64,000 nucleotides of DNA from Gigaspora rosea (GCA_003550325.1 QKWP01000063.1:373926-437925), one strand, 5' to 3'. Shown: positions 23,561-34,610, counted from the first letter of the stretch. Numbers and translations: made by a program. Notes: generated by a model not told the origin, from the letters alone.

Positions 23561-24036
23561 CATAAAAATCACATCTTTCTTAAACTGCTGATTACATTAA
23601 AATTTTGTTTCAATTTAAGTTGATTCTGAATCCTAAGATTCTATTTCAATATACAACCTGTACCTTTAGTGATCGCCGTATAAAAAATTTTCGTTCAAAT
23701 CTTTGACGATCAGTGATAATTTCATCAATCCAATAAAAAAATCCTGAAAAAAAAAGAAAATGCCAAATACTGTATTAGCTAAATAGGCAAATTAATTTGT
23801 ATTGTGTTACCAATTTTTGAGTCTAAAATTTTTGCTTTTACTGTCGTTAATTATTGCAGCTGTGATTTTGCTCATGTTTGCGGTTAAATTATAAACCAGT
23901 ATAATTACATTTATCGATTTATGCCATCTCCTATTTTTTTTTTTTTTTTTTATTATAAAGTAGATTCATTGATAAAAATTACATCAATTAAACATAATTA
24001 ACAAAAGTTGAAAATAACATATAGACATGAATAATT

Positions 24037-24750
24037 TTATTGAAGTTGCCTAAAAGTTAAACTAATTCTACCATCTTTAATCTTTTTTTCTTTTGGAATT
24101 GTATGCTTCCAAAATTGTTGAGTTGTACCCTTCATAATTAGCATAGAACCATTCTCAAGTATAAGTTTATGTGTTAATTTCTTATCAGATTTATTTTTAA
24201 ATATAAATGTTCTTGGTGCACCAAAACTGACAGAAGCAATAATACCTTGAGGTACAAGACCTTTTTCACTATCCGAATGTTCACCGATATATTCATTACC
24301 ATTTTGATACCAATTTAATAAAACAAAATTAAATTTGGCATTTAAAATAGATTCAATTTTTTCTTTAATAATTTTTATGGAAGGTGGATAGTCATTTGAA
24401 TCAACTTTTGCACTAGTTCCGGAATAATGATAAGCCATCTCAGGTGTTGAACCAAAAGAACAAGTGAGTCGGTGAGCAGGTGAAGTGTGTCCATGTACTT
24501 TTAAGATTGGACGTGACCAATGAGAGAGAGATGCTAGATCAGAATAATAACTCCCACAGTCTTGTAAGGAAAAAATGGGGGAATAATAATATACTTGAGC
24601 TTGAGGCATATCTAACTCAATAAAAGCTGTTTCAATTTCTGCTGATTTACTACTTGAAGTATTAAGAGGTTTTGGCTTTTTTCTCACAGAAATTGAATCC
24701 TCTGTTGATTCAAGTTGTTCTGATTGAGTGGTTTGTGCTTTACGTTTCAT
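24037..24750 (-). CDS. AlkB-family Fe(II)/2-oxoglutarate dioxygenase (ALKBH2/3-like)
   Basis: The intact single-exon frame encodes 237 aa. The family oxidatively removes alkyl groups from bases such as 1-methyladenine and 3-methylcytosine, using Fe(II) and 2-oxoglutarate. Visible signature: NWYQNG at 146-151 (the N-x-Y-x-x-G motif of the family), iron ligands H158 and D160 in GEHSDSE, distal H216 in FWKHTIP, and the R228-x5-R234 motif in GRISLTFR that holds 2-oxoglutarate. The N-terminal 40 residues are polar and basic (MKRK, RKKPK), consistent with a nuclear signal. Length fits ALKBH2/3 without extra domains. The start is the first ATG of the frame. It stands alone between repeats; no introns or lesions. 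Nucleic-acid substrate preference cannot be read from sequence. Confidence 0.93.
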   Translation of the reverse strand: MKRKAQTTQSEQLESTEDSISVRKKPKPLNTSSSKSAEIETAFIELDMPQAQVYYYSPIFSLQDCGSYYSDLASLSHWSRPILKVHGHTSPAHRLTCSFGSTPEMAYHYSGTSAKVDSNDYPPSIKIIKEKIESILNAKFNFVLLNWYQNGNEYIGEHSDSEKGLVPQGIIASVSFGAPRTFIFKNKSDKKLTHKLILENGSMLIMKGTTQQFWKHTIPKEKKIKDGRISLTFRQLQ

Positions 24751-25298
24751 ATTGTAAAGAATAAGTTAAGTCTCTATTAAATCAAGTAAACATTAATACG
24801 TAACTAGAAATTCTTAAAAAAAATTGTCGCTACAATTCAGCAATTCCGGAATCAACATTGAACGTTTGAATATGTACGCTGTACAAGTTGTACAAGTTGC
24901 ACAGATGATCTGTATTACATGTATACTAGTGCGATAAGTGGCACAAAGTACCATTTAAAAAGGCGACGTTCGCTACTGTATATCATTTTAATTTAAACGA
25001 GACACTTGAAATATTCTAAGGGAGTTTTATAATAAATTTATATAATATATAGAGTATTTTGTATATCGATTTAAGTACTGATCCTATTAGAATTAGATGA
25101 AAACATATATTATGCCACAACGAACCTATGTAATCATTTTTCATATCACTGACTAATTTTCCGTGCCGGCGACCCAGATTTTAATTTTTCATGAAAAAAT
25201 TTTTATAAAAAAAATTAGTGCGAGCAAAATGAAATTTCTTGAATAGCTTATTTTAAGTGCGCAAATTAATAAATATGTTTTATATTCACGAAAATAAT

Positions 25299-25373
25299 TA
25301 GGGTTGTTAATGGAGCACTCAGAAACGGGTTATATGTTTTATTAATATCTGGAGTTCTCCATTAACAACCCTA
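25299..25373. mobile_element. 75-bp hairpin MITE (hAT-like)
   Basis: Perfect inverted ends tagggttgttaatggag and ctccattaacaacccta. Flanks aaaataat (25291-25298) and aaaatatt (25374-25381) match at 7 of 8 bases. It lies about 550 bp upstream of the AlkB-like gene. Confidence 0.65.
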
Positions 25374-26217
25374 AAAATATTGTAAAAATTAAACAATAAA
25401 TAATTAATAACAAGCTTCATCACTTACATTATTAAATGTTCTTTTATACTACCGGTAAATGTTGTCACTCGAACCGGATTGGACATCTAATATATCCGGC
25501 AGACAAATCTATTAAACGACCAATTATATGAGATCCGGGAATTTCGATATTGACAGTCAACGTTTGACAATATGAAAATTTTATTTGATTCGCAAAAATT
25601 ACAGCATAATTTAGAAAAAAACTCGGACATTCAGACAATGTCCTAGTTCGAGTCATATCACTAGGACTCTTGAAATTGTTCGATAAGATGCAAACAAACT
25701 TAACAGACCTAAATTAAGTATCACCTATTTTTGTATTGTTAGTCCCATCACTAGTTATCTCGCTAGTTTGTCACAAAAATGAAAATTTTTTTTTTGTGTC
25801 TAGAAGAAGCATATTGTCATTGAGAGTCAAGGTCTATTTAATCATTCACAAAATGCAGTTCGTGAAGTGAATGAGATAAATTGAAGAGAAAAGTAAGAAA
25901 CCTAACAACATTATTGGTTTATTGTAGGCTGCCAGATCATCCACAGGTCAAATCACGGAAGACCTAGGACCGATTAGCTGGAAATATTTAACAGGAGTAC
26001 AATAAAATTTTGAAAATATTACTACTACAAACATACAACGAACGAAATACCAATAATGGATTAAATAATTATAATATAGAATATACATACCAGTACTAGC
26101 TATTGCTAGACTATCGAAACTTAATAACTGGATTAAGTTATTACAAATTTTACTAACTTGCAATAAAATATGTTAATATTTTTTTCTAAGTTCACAGTTT
26201 CTCTAAACCAAGTGATT
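25374..26217. other. No gene seen
   Basis: Slightly higher complexity than most intergenic DNA, but frames on both strands look random and no repeat is visible. Confidence 0.45.
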
Positions 26218-26609
26218 TTAAGCTTTGTGTTTGTAGGTGATACTTAATTCATTACATTTATTATATGCAATTTCAAGTTGCATTTTTGTAATCCTTATTT
26301 GATCTTCATCATTTTGATTTTTGTATATGACACTGAGCATGTACAATGCTTTGGATTCATTATTTGCAATAATGTTTAGATATTTAATCGCTTCAAGGAC
26401 ATCTTCATTATTATTCTTCCAATAAAAAATCTCACATAAAATAATTCTACATTTCGAATTTGTAATTTAAATTACTAAATTGTATTATATTTATATTATA
26501 AAAAAATTATTGACAATTTTAACTACTTAATAAAGTTATTGATTATGTTTTTGACTTCTTTAATAAAATTAGAAGTAAAATTTTCTCCTATGTAGCACTC
26601 TGAACTTGT
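26218..26609 (-). pseudogene. Two-exon coding fragment, helical repeat-like protein (unrecognised)
   Basis: Minus-strand exons 26527-26609 and 26218-26446 join in frame across an 80-nt GT-AG intron (26447-26526) to give about 103 aa ending in a stop. The sequence is protein-like and helical: NNEDVLEAIKYLN, SKALYMLSVIYK, MQLEIAYNKCNEL. This loosely suggests TPR or Sel1-type repeats, which is not proven. No initiator ATG opens the first piece, and an in-frame TGA sits just upstream where the sequence still looks coding. So it is either a 5'-truncated gene, a pseudogene, or one with missing upstream exons. Confidence 0.45.
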
Positions 26610-26945
26610 CTTTCAGTTTTTAAAACCACTTATAATTTTTATTATAGCCTAGAGCAGTGTTGTAAACAGGACAATTTTGAACATATTTTCAAATTAATGT
26701 TACTTGAAATTTTTATTAAATTAATTTCGCAATTAAAACAATTAAAGATCAAGATTTTTTTGAGGAGGTAAATTTACTAAATTTTGTTTGATAATTGAAA
26801 ATATATATATATATTTATATATTTTTAAATTATGAATTATTTAAACTTGGGACATAGGCTTGGACAGATAGCTATGCAACGTAGGTCCTTTTTAGCAGTT
26901 CAGACTAATTATATTGATATGCCTGGTCAAAACAAATCGTTAATA

Positions 26946-27033
26946 ATTCTGGTCAAATTTGCAGATCATTTGGCCAGATCTAGAACAAACAACTTTAAAT
27001 GTGGTTAAATGATCTGCAAATTTGACCAGAAAT
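26946..27033. repeat. Long hairpin / tiny MITE
   Basis: Arms ttctggtcaaatttgcag.. and ..ctgcaaatttgaccagaa are about 29 bp with one or two mismatches around a 30-nt loop. It abuts the Helitron end at 27042. Confidence 0.65.
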
Positions 27034-27041
27034 ATGAACAA

Positions 27042-28873
27042 CTAGCGTCCGACCCGTGGCTCCGCCACGGGATCGTAAAAATTTCGAGCTTGATCAGGTC
27101 TCCGAAGTGTCTCCGAATGCGTCATCTATCTATTTAATAATTTAAAATATCTAAGTTAGCGATTGATTCATTATATCTTTTCATTATATAATTAATTTCA
27201 TTCTATACCTTAAAGTTATCGTATTATCTGGTTAAATTTTTAGCAATCTAGTTAAATCTTCGGATGCATCATCTATTTATTTAATAATTTAAAATATAAA
27301 TTTCTCTAAGTTAACGATTGATTCATTATATCTTTTCATCTTATAATTAATTTCACTTCTATACTTTAAAGTTATCGTATTATCTGGTTAAATTTCTAGC
27401 AATCTAGTTAAATCTTCTGATGCGTCCGTCATCTATCTATTTAATAATTAAAAATAACAATATTTTCTCCAAATTAGCGATTGATTCGTTATACCTTTTC
27501 ATCATATAATTAATTCGTTTCTATACCTTAAAGCTATCGTATTATCTGATTCAATTTCTAGCAATCTAGTTAAATCTTAGGATGCGTCATCTATCTATTT
27601 AATAATTTAAAATAACAATAAATTTCTCGAAGTTAACGATTGATTCATTATACCTTTTCATCATATAATTAATCTCGCTTCTATACCTTAAAGCTTTCGT
27701 ATTATCTGGATCAATTTCTAGCAATCTAGTTAAATCTTCGAATGCTTCATCTATCTATTTAATAATTTAAAATAGCAATAATTTCTCCAAGTTAGCAATT
27801 GATTCGTTATACCTTTTCATTATATAATTAATTTTACTTCTATACCTTAAGTTATCATATTATCTGGTTCAATTTCTAGCAATCTAGTTAAATTTTGGAT
27901 GCTTCATCTATCTATTTAACAATCTAAAATATAATTATTTCTCCAAATTAGCGATTGATTCGTTATACCTCTTCATCATATAATTAATTTTACTTCTATA
28001 CCTTAAAGTCATCGTATTATCTGGTCAATTTCTAGCAATCTAGTTAAATCTTCGGATGTGTCATCTATCTATTTAATTATTTAAAATAACAATCTATTTA
28101 ATTATTTAAAATAACAATAATTTCTCTAAGTTAGTAATTGATTCGTTATACCTTTTCATCATATCATTAATTTCACTTCTATACCTTAAAGTTATCGTAT
28201 TATCTGGTTCAATTTCTAGCAATCTAGTTAAATCTCCGGATGCGTCTATTTAATAATTTAAAATAGCAATAATTTCTCCAAGTTAACGATTGATTCGTTA
28301 TACCTTTTCATCATATAAGTAATTTCACCTTAATGCTATCGTATTATCTGGTTAAATTTCTAACAATCTAGTTAAATCTTCTATTTAATAATTTAAATAA
28401 CAATAATTTCTCCAAGTTAACGATTGTTTATTATACCTTTCCATCATATAATTAATTTTACCTCTATTGCAAAACTTGCTATTCCAGTGAAACACAAAAT
28501 TCTGTTATAGAACTTGCTTACTAACGATTTCTATCGCAGTAGCTGTTTTCAAAAAGATGCAGAAAAAATTAAAAATCCGGGAACTACCGTTAATTCTCCA
28601 TGATACAATAATCTGCATCTTTCCACGCTTTTTGAAAACAGTTGCAAGATACTGTGAAAATTCTGTTACCGGTTATTATAAAAATCATGTTACAAAACTT
28701 CAAATGATCAAAATGTCGCAATAATTGCAGATGATCACGGGAATTTTGTAATAATTACTCACCTTACGTATATTATTAAATTATGCAAGTTTTTCCCACA
28801 CTCAGGTCACATTTTTCAGATACGACCAATCAAAAACGTTAAAACGCACGAACCCAGAATTGAGTTATATAGA
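27042..28873 (-). mobile_element. Non-autonomous Helitron, 1.83 kb
   Basis: Read on the minus strand it starts TCTATATAACTCAATT (5' TC at 28873-28872) and ends in CTAG (27045-27042). Eight-base arms cccgtggc and gccacggg (27053-27060, 27064-27071) form a 3' hairpin 7 nt before CTAG. It sits between A and T of the target, with no TSD. These are the defining Helitron features. No Rep/helicase is present. The cargo is a tandem array of TPR-coding fragments (27080-28470), plus a hairpin around ctgttttcaaaaagatgca near 28545-28640. A related 3' end may lie at 30031. Confidence 0.78.
27080..28470 (-). repeat. Tandem array of decayed TPR-coding units, period about 159 bp
   Basis: About nine units are marked by agcaatctagttaaat at 27242, 27398, 27560, 27720, 27878, 28034, 28218 and about 28362. 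On the minus strand each unit encodes one TPR-like helix pair, for example DLTRLLEIDPDNTKALRYR then MKRYNESIVNFEKF, with typical TPR positions (LxxxYxxA-like spacing, PDN turn). All units share a linker containing stops (ttaaattattaaatagatag). The linker was therefore already non-coding when amplification happened, or derives from a former intron. I know TPR repeats of this wording from kinase-like proteins of mycorrhizal fungi. Confidence 0.75.
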
Positions 28874-29526
28874 TGGTTTATTGATCATGTGATGCAAATC
28901 GCTGTGTTGTTTCTCTTTTGCCTACTTGTTACTTATTAAGATATTTGATTGAATAATGTAAATAATTTATCAGCTATAACTGGTCATTAACTGTATGACT
29001 GACCATAGTCAACCGGTCATAAGCAGTTAACTGATCGTGACCGACTGTGACCAACCGAACCCGGGGTTCTTGAAAATAGTTTATTTTCGAACACATACGG
29101 TACCTCTTTAAGATCACATTAAATATGTAAAGAGGTAATTCTATTAACCACACCTCTATATAATCACCAAAAAATGCTAGCTAAATAGGTGATTATACAG
29201 AGGTATGACTGTATATAATTACTACGCAGTTACTGCGCATTAACTGTTAAGGAATTTAAGTTTTTGTTAAGAACAAAACAAAACAAAATAATCAAAATAA
29301 AAAAACCCTACACTTAATAGAGAGTTATATGCTTTATTAAAAAATTGTGCATTCATTAACATCATTTATTTTTCCATTTTGATTTGGCATAGGATTTTGG
29401 TTATTTTGATATAGCAACCACGTATGGTCTTTTACTTTTTTAATTCTCAGTGTTATTTATTTTTACAAACGATTAATATCTACATGGTTTTTTTTTTTAG
29501 ATATCCATCGACCATCGATTAATGAT
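28874..29526. other. No gene seen; small repeats only
   Basis: Contains the mini element at 29144-29211 and short inverted words such as gtacctcttta / taaagaggta (29100-29137). Nothing coding was seen. Confidence 0.45.
29144..29211. mobile_element. 68-bp TA-flanked mini element (Tc1/mariner or pogo-like)
   Basis: Inverted ends cacctctatataatcacc and ggtgattatacagaggt, with TA at both flanks. The terminal cagtcatacctctrtataat resembles pogo/Tigger-type TIRs and is related to 43534-44600 and 44812-44984. Confidence 0.6.
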
Positions 29527-29531
29527 TTTAG

Positions 29532-29684
29532 ATTATACATGCTTCAAATCAACCAACACAGATTAAACTTAAAAATCAAAGCAAACTTCTTGAAGGAATA
29601 CCATTTGGAGATAACACTTTTGATTATGCATTTCAACGATATTTGGCTTCTGGATACCCTAAAGAGAATTGGCCAGATGTATAA
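29532..29684 (+). pseudogene. Exon remnant of a SAM-dependent methyltransferase-like protein
   Basis: After an acceptor-like ttttag, one frame reads PTQIKLKNQSKLLEGIPF then GDNTFDYAFQRYL and PKENWPDV before a stop. The LPF-x-D-N-T-F-D block is the post-II region of class I methyltransferases as I know it from fungal families. The SAM-binding motif I exon is not recognisable upstream, and nothing continues downstream. Likely a gene fragment; 51 codons at most. Confidence 0.5.
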
Positions 29685-30030
29685 ATAAGATTGTCATAGT
29701 TTTAAAACTAAGATGAATTCTTAGAGATATGCTTGTTTGAAATTAAATATTAAGTTTATAAATATATAAAAAAAAGTGTTACTTACAAAAAAATTGTTTT
29801 TCAAAAAGTTATCGGAACCTTCCATTACAATGTATTATGCAGGACCATCTTCTTGCGTATCTCAAAATTATTAGTAGCTTTTCTTTTACTTGAATTAATA
29901 TTTTATTAATAAAATATTTTAAGAAAAAACACTAATAAACAACGAGAAGTTGACTTGCATATATTTCAAAATTAGAAAAATGCACAAAACTAAGGTTATA
30001 TTCTTCATCTAAATTAAGCAATATAATTAA

Positions 30031-30060
30031 CTAGCACTCTACCCGTGCTTTCACACAAAA
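30031..30060 (-). mobile_element. Possible second Helitron 3' terminus
   Basis: ctagcactctacccgtgc parallels the Helitron end at 27042 (ctagcgtccgacccgtggc), is preceded by A on the plus strand, and has the same orientation. The hairpin arm is decayed and no matching 5' TC end was found to the right. Tentative. Confidence 0.35.
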
Positions 30061-30354
30061 ATAATTGCATTGAGAAAAGGTGTGGAATATAATAATAAAG
30101 ATGAATAAATTAGTTAATACAATAATCTAAAAAAAAAAACTGGTCAGTAATAATAGCATAATACAATAATTTAATTTTCAATAATGTTAAAGCATACAAA
30201 CTCAAAATTAAATGATATAGATAGATACAAAGTATGTGGCTTACTAACGTGTATTATTAATGATATTCATATCCAAGTTAACATCAAATATAACTGAGTT
30301 ATGATCATTGATTTTTCATTTATAGATTGATTACAAATTGTGATGGCATAAATC

Positions 30355-30477
30355 ATGCAAACAATCAAAAATATCACAATAATTATTTGTAAGCTTGCAA
30401 AAAACGGTTCTTTAATTGAAGACAATTCCGACGTACAAGTTGAAGAAGAACAAAAGAAAAAATTTGATAAAAGATGA
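30355..30477 (+). CDS. Short charged reading frame, unrecognised
   Basis: A 40-codon frame from ATG ends in an acidic-basic tail (SLIEDNSDVQVEEEQKKK). The composition is more protein-like than random AT-rich frames, but there is no homologue I recognise, no intron signal and no start context. It could be a 3' exon fragment. Confidence 0.25.
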   Translation: MQTIKNITIIICKLAKNGSLIEDNSDVQVEEEQKKKFDKR

Positions 30478-30951
30478 AGATGTCTTTAAAAGGCTACTTA
30501 TGTGCTTAATTTGATGTTGTCGATGTGAAATTTTAGGCATGTTTAAGCATAAAACGATATTAGAAGTATCGATTAACATAAAACAAATAAAAAGTTGTAT
30601 TCGAATTTTTAGTTAAAAAATAAATAAGATTTGTACATTGATAATAAATATGTCTTCATTTTATCAAATAAGATTTATGAATTTTAAGTCTGAAACACCT
30701 TATTACGATAACATTATATTATATATATCATCTATTTCATTTTCTGATTTCGAAATCTCAATATGGAAGGAAATAGGATTTTTCGAACACCCACTTATTT
30801 TCAAAATAAATTAACTCTATTAGTCAAAGTTAAAAAATTTAACATAAACAGTATAGATTTACATGCTGTGATGTGATCATTAATTACGTAAAGGCAATTT
30901 ATTTTTTTTTTTGGATCAGCCACAAAATCTACAAATTTCTTTTTTTCTAAA

Positions 30952-32315
30952 ATGTCTCAAATTCTCGCAAGTAGTAACGCTCATTCAAATGAAGATATTA
31001 ATGTTCAGTCAAGTGGAAGCAGGTAATAACCTAGAGATTTTTTTGTATTAAAATTATGCACAGCCAAACAATTTGTACTTTATTTAAATTTCTTGCCAAT
31101 AGTTCAAAAAAGTGCATATTGAAAAAGTTAAAAAAATTATTTCGATTAAGTCATGTTCATTTTCCAAAAGAGCAAATTGATGAGGCTAGGTAAGTAGGCC
31201 TAATACAAGTACTTCAAGACATCTAATTGAAAGAATTGTAGTTTGCCTTTGCAGATTGGATCAAACGTGTCAGTAAGACAATATAACAAGTTCCTCGAAT
31301 ATAAAGCGCCACGTGGGTACAAGTATAAACGATATGATGATGGTGGTGTATTTATCATTGATATGTCAAGCCCTGAACGTTCAGACATTGTTGCATTTAT
31401 AGGCAGCTTATTTGGCGCCTATAATGCTCGTTTTGCACCTCCACCTCCACCACCTGCACCTCTTAATTATCCAATGATTATTGGTGGTGATAGTTGTAAG
31501 AGAATTATTACTCCATTCAGTTCATTTATTAGATTATAATGTTATAGCATGTCTTTTTATCTTTCTCTTAGTTCATTATAGTCCAGATGGATCTGGGGCA
31601 AGAATTGCTCCAGATGTTTGTATAAGACCAAATAAGATTTATGTTACAAACCCCACAGTTCCTCATCCAGGTCCTCCTCCAAGTGATATAAATGTATATT
31701 GAATTTAATTTATTTACATATTATTTTAAGTCCTAATTATATTAATATACACAATTTTTATCTAGGGCAATTCTCATGCCAGAATTGTGGTTGAGATTGC
31801 TAATTTCCAATCCACCATAACTTGAACACAAAGTGTAGATTGTGGTTACAACAAACTTATATACGCTATGTGTTTGGCATAAAGCTCCATAGTCCAAAGA
31901 ATGCTAGGGACTCTCAAGGCATACGATTGAGAGAAATGATTGCTTGGCTTTGGACCCAAGGAGTAGCAAGACCTCAAAAAGTAAAAACACTCCTTTTATT
32001 GTCATTTTTTTTAGTTTTTGTGATTAAGATATTTTTCTTAAATTTTTATAGTGGGACTTTGGAACTTTTCCAGAAAATGCTATAATTTTGCCTGGTCTCC
32101 CCATACCAGCTACTGGATGCACTGGCCCGGGTCTCCCAAATTTCACTATAAGCATTCCAGTTATAGAAGTTTTTTATAACCCGCCAAATCCAGTTCCTGC
32201 AGATTACGCATCTGTGATTCCTGCTGCACTCACACCCACTATTGATCCTGGTGCGACCCTTGACATTGATCTTTATTTAATCCAACAAATGGTCCTGGAT
32301 TCGCAGAAAAAGTAA
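30952..32315 (+). CDS. Six-exon Uma2/PD-(D/E)XK nuclease-like protein with one frame break
   Basis: Exons: 30952-31022, 31103-31189, 31242-31495, 31572-31693, 31766-31980 and 32052-32315. All five introns are GT-AG, 52-80 nt, and phases agree. The roughly 337-aa product has a short polar N-terminus, a KKLKKLFRL segment, then a core with APDVCIRP, ARIVVEIA and KCRLWLQQTYIRYVFGIKL. This is the PD...(V)VE...K..Y layout of the Uma2 (DUF820) fold. The proline-rich APPPPPPAP loop and the C-terminal GCTGPGLPNF and PVIEVFYNPP blocks follow the form I recall for mycorrhizal-fungus Uma2-like proteins. Exon 5 is one base short of frame: ARIVVEIANFQS is in one frame and NTKCRLW in the next, so an indel lies between about 31800 and 31825. 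This is either a pseudogenising frameshift or a base error. Role unknown; fungal members may not be active nucleases. Confidence 0.75.
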
Positions 32316-32339
32316 TTAATAACAATAGGAAATATGATG

Positions 32340-32940
32340 TATTCTAAAAATTTATCGTATTAAGCTAGATGATTATAGGTTAAATTTTTATCTATAGTTT
32401 CAGAATTTATAAATAGCTATTAACTATTTAACCATGACTGATGTCAAATACTTTCAAGTCCAATGATTAGTAGAATTTTTAAAATTATTATTTAAATAGT
32501 TATTTTAAATATTTAAAATACTTTACAGAAACATGCAAAATCATAACTATATAGCAACTATATATCTACTGCACATGTTTATAAAATATAGTAGGCATAT
32601 TGCTACTCTAAAGTAAATATATAATTTTTTTTTATAATTAATAGATAGAAATTTTAACAATAATAATATAATTTTTATATATATAAATAAAGTTAATATA
32701 TAAAAAATACATAATAAATACAGTATAAAAATAATACGTAGTAAATATCTGATATAAAAATAATACAAAGTAAAAATAAAAATAATATACAGTTAATGTA
32801 AAGATAATACATAGTAAATATCTATTTTATTTATATTTGTAATATAATAAATATCATACATGATAATATATAATAGTTATAAAACTAGGATATATTTTTC
32901 TTAAAAGAACACACTTGTATATGTATTGTATATGACAGCA
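32340..32940. other. AT-rich stretch, no gene seen
   Basis: Simple AT-rich DNA with repeated words like acatagtaaatat and taaaaataatac; no coding signal. Confidence 0.55.
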
Positions 32941-32959
32941 GCTATCAAAAATCCTTATA

Positions 32960-33600
32960 GGGTTCGGGTCCCATAGCTTAGTTGTTAAGTTCCCGTTCCC
33001 CCACAGACAAGGTCAACGGTTCGAGTTCGGCTGGAGGTAAATACTCTGTAACCAAAAATTGGAGCCTATAATCGGATGCGAAGCCCTGTGGCGAAGTCCA
33101 TGTGAAGGTACATGCTTGAATCAAGGAATTCCCGGAAGGAAACCGATACGGCAGAGAGCGGGCACTATTATAGTGAGAAATGTGGAGAATGCCGTCGACG
33201 TTTGTGGAAAAGGATTGGCCTTGCCAATTATGGAATCACCTCTGGCACAAAAATCCAAAACCGGTATAGATGTGGGATCTACGTCCGTTATGGTNNNNNN
33301 NNNNNNNNNNNNNNNNNNNNNNNNNNNNNNNNNNNNNNNNNNNNNNNNNNNNNNNNNNNNNNNNNNNNNNNNNNNNNNNNNNNNNNNNNNNNNNNNNNNN
33401 NNNNNNNNNNNNNNNNNNNNNNNNNNNNNNNNNNNNNNNNNNNNNNNNNNNNNNNNNNNNNNNNNNNNNNNNNNNNNNNNNNNNNNNNNNNNNNNNNNNN
33501 NNNNNNNNNNNNNNNNNNNNNNNNNNNNNNNNNNNNNNNNNNNNNNNNNNNNNNNNNNNNNNNNNNNNNNNNNNNNNNNNNNNNNNNNNNNNNNNNNNNN

Positions 33601-33643
<43 letters not shown>
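32960..33643 (+). mobile_element. tRNA-headed SINE with poly(A) tail
   Basis: The head carries an A-box tagcttagttgt (32974-32985) and B-box ggttcgagttc (33018-33028). The body is GC-rich and the end is a run of over 40 A. A perfect 16-bp TSD, atcaaaaatccttata, flanks it (32944-32959 and 33644-33659). The long pure A tail and exact TSD suggest a recent insertion. Part of the body is hidden by the N gap. Reading frames through it are not genes. Confidence 0.85.
33295..33600. other. Assembly gap (306 N)
   Basis: A run of N directly before the poly(A) tail of the SINE; true length unknown. Confidence 0.99.
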
Positions 33644-33647
<4 letters not shown>

Positions 33648-33659
33648 AAAATCCTTATA

Positions 33660-34600
33660 TAGTATCATAGGTGAATGTGATCGATAGTACCCTGATCGAC
33701 TGAAAATGATCGAACAAAATTGACAAGACATATGCACCAAATTGGGCATGGATTGAATGCATGACAATAAGTTTCAGAGTAGCAATATGATAAACATTTA
33801 GATATTTGAAATTGGTGGGAAAACTTAATGGATAAAGTGAGCTTGTTGGTAGAATGTTAAAGAATGCGATATATAAAATGGCATATAAAATGTAATGTTC
33901 AAGAGATCTTTGGTGCCAGAAAGGACTAAAAATAATCATAATAAAGAAACTGTTAAATAAATTTGTTAATTGTATTAGTGTTAATATTAATTTAATGTTA
34001 GTAATAAATTGTAATAAAAATATATTTGCCAAATCATAATGCTCTAGTAGAGAGAGCCTATTCCAATTTTGCCAATGACAATAGTTTTGAATTCAACAAC
34101 AAAATTTTTCTATAAAATAATGTTTATATTAGAATTGAGCAATTTTTACAAATAAAAAACATTAAATAATTCTTTTACTTAATCCCCTATACCCATAATT
34201 ATAATCAAACAGTTCGGTCTTCCAAAAACAAAGTTTTTAATAGAAACTCGATTTGATCGTAGCCGATATTTAGAAATACAGTTTAATTAATAAAGTAAAA
34301 ATATTACAATACATCACATATCGTATAAGCAATAATGAAGATATCATATATAAACTTGTGATCAATAATGTCTTTCCAACTATTAAAATAGCGTTCATAA
34401 AGAGAATAGCCTATTTCAAATATATATTATATCTTTCATTTTAGATGCCAGACTCATTGATTTTGCTACACATGATTTAGTCTGAAATTTCATATATATA
34501 ACATGTTTCATTTTTTGATTTATTAAATTTATTAATTTTGTATAGTTTTTAGTTTTATTGAAGTAGCAGAAAAATAGCCCATTACTTTGGATTAGATTCG
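33660..34600. other. No supported gene; one long hydrophobic minus frame
   Basis: A 125-codon minus-strand frame (33655-34032) lacks an ATG at its 5' end and matches nothing I know. It is too weak to call. The rest is AT-rich. Confidence 0.4.
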
Positions 34601-34610
34601 CATCGAACTT

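Noticed and set aside
27080-28470. CRISPR-like regular array
   Set aside because: Units are contiguous 159-bp tandem repeats with no distinct repeat-spacer structure, and the genome is eukaryotic.
33059-33687. Several frames spanning the N gap
   Set aside because: They are open only because N and poly(A) contain no stops; the sequence is a SINE.
33655-34032. 125-codon minus frame
   Set aside because: No ATG at its 5' end, hydrophobic AT-driven composition and no motif; it could be a LINE relic but I cannot support it.
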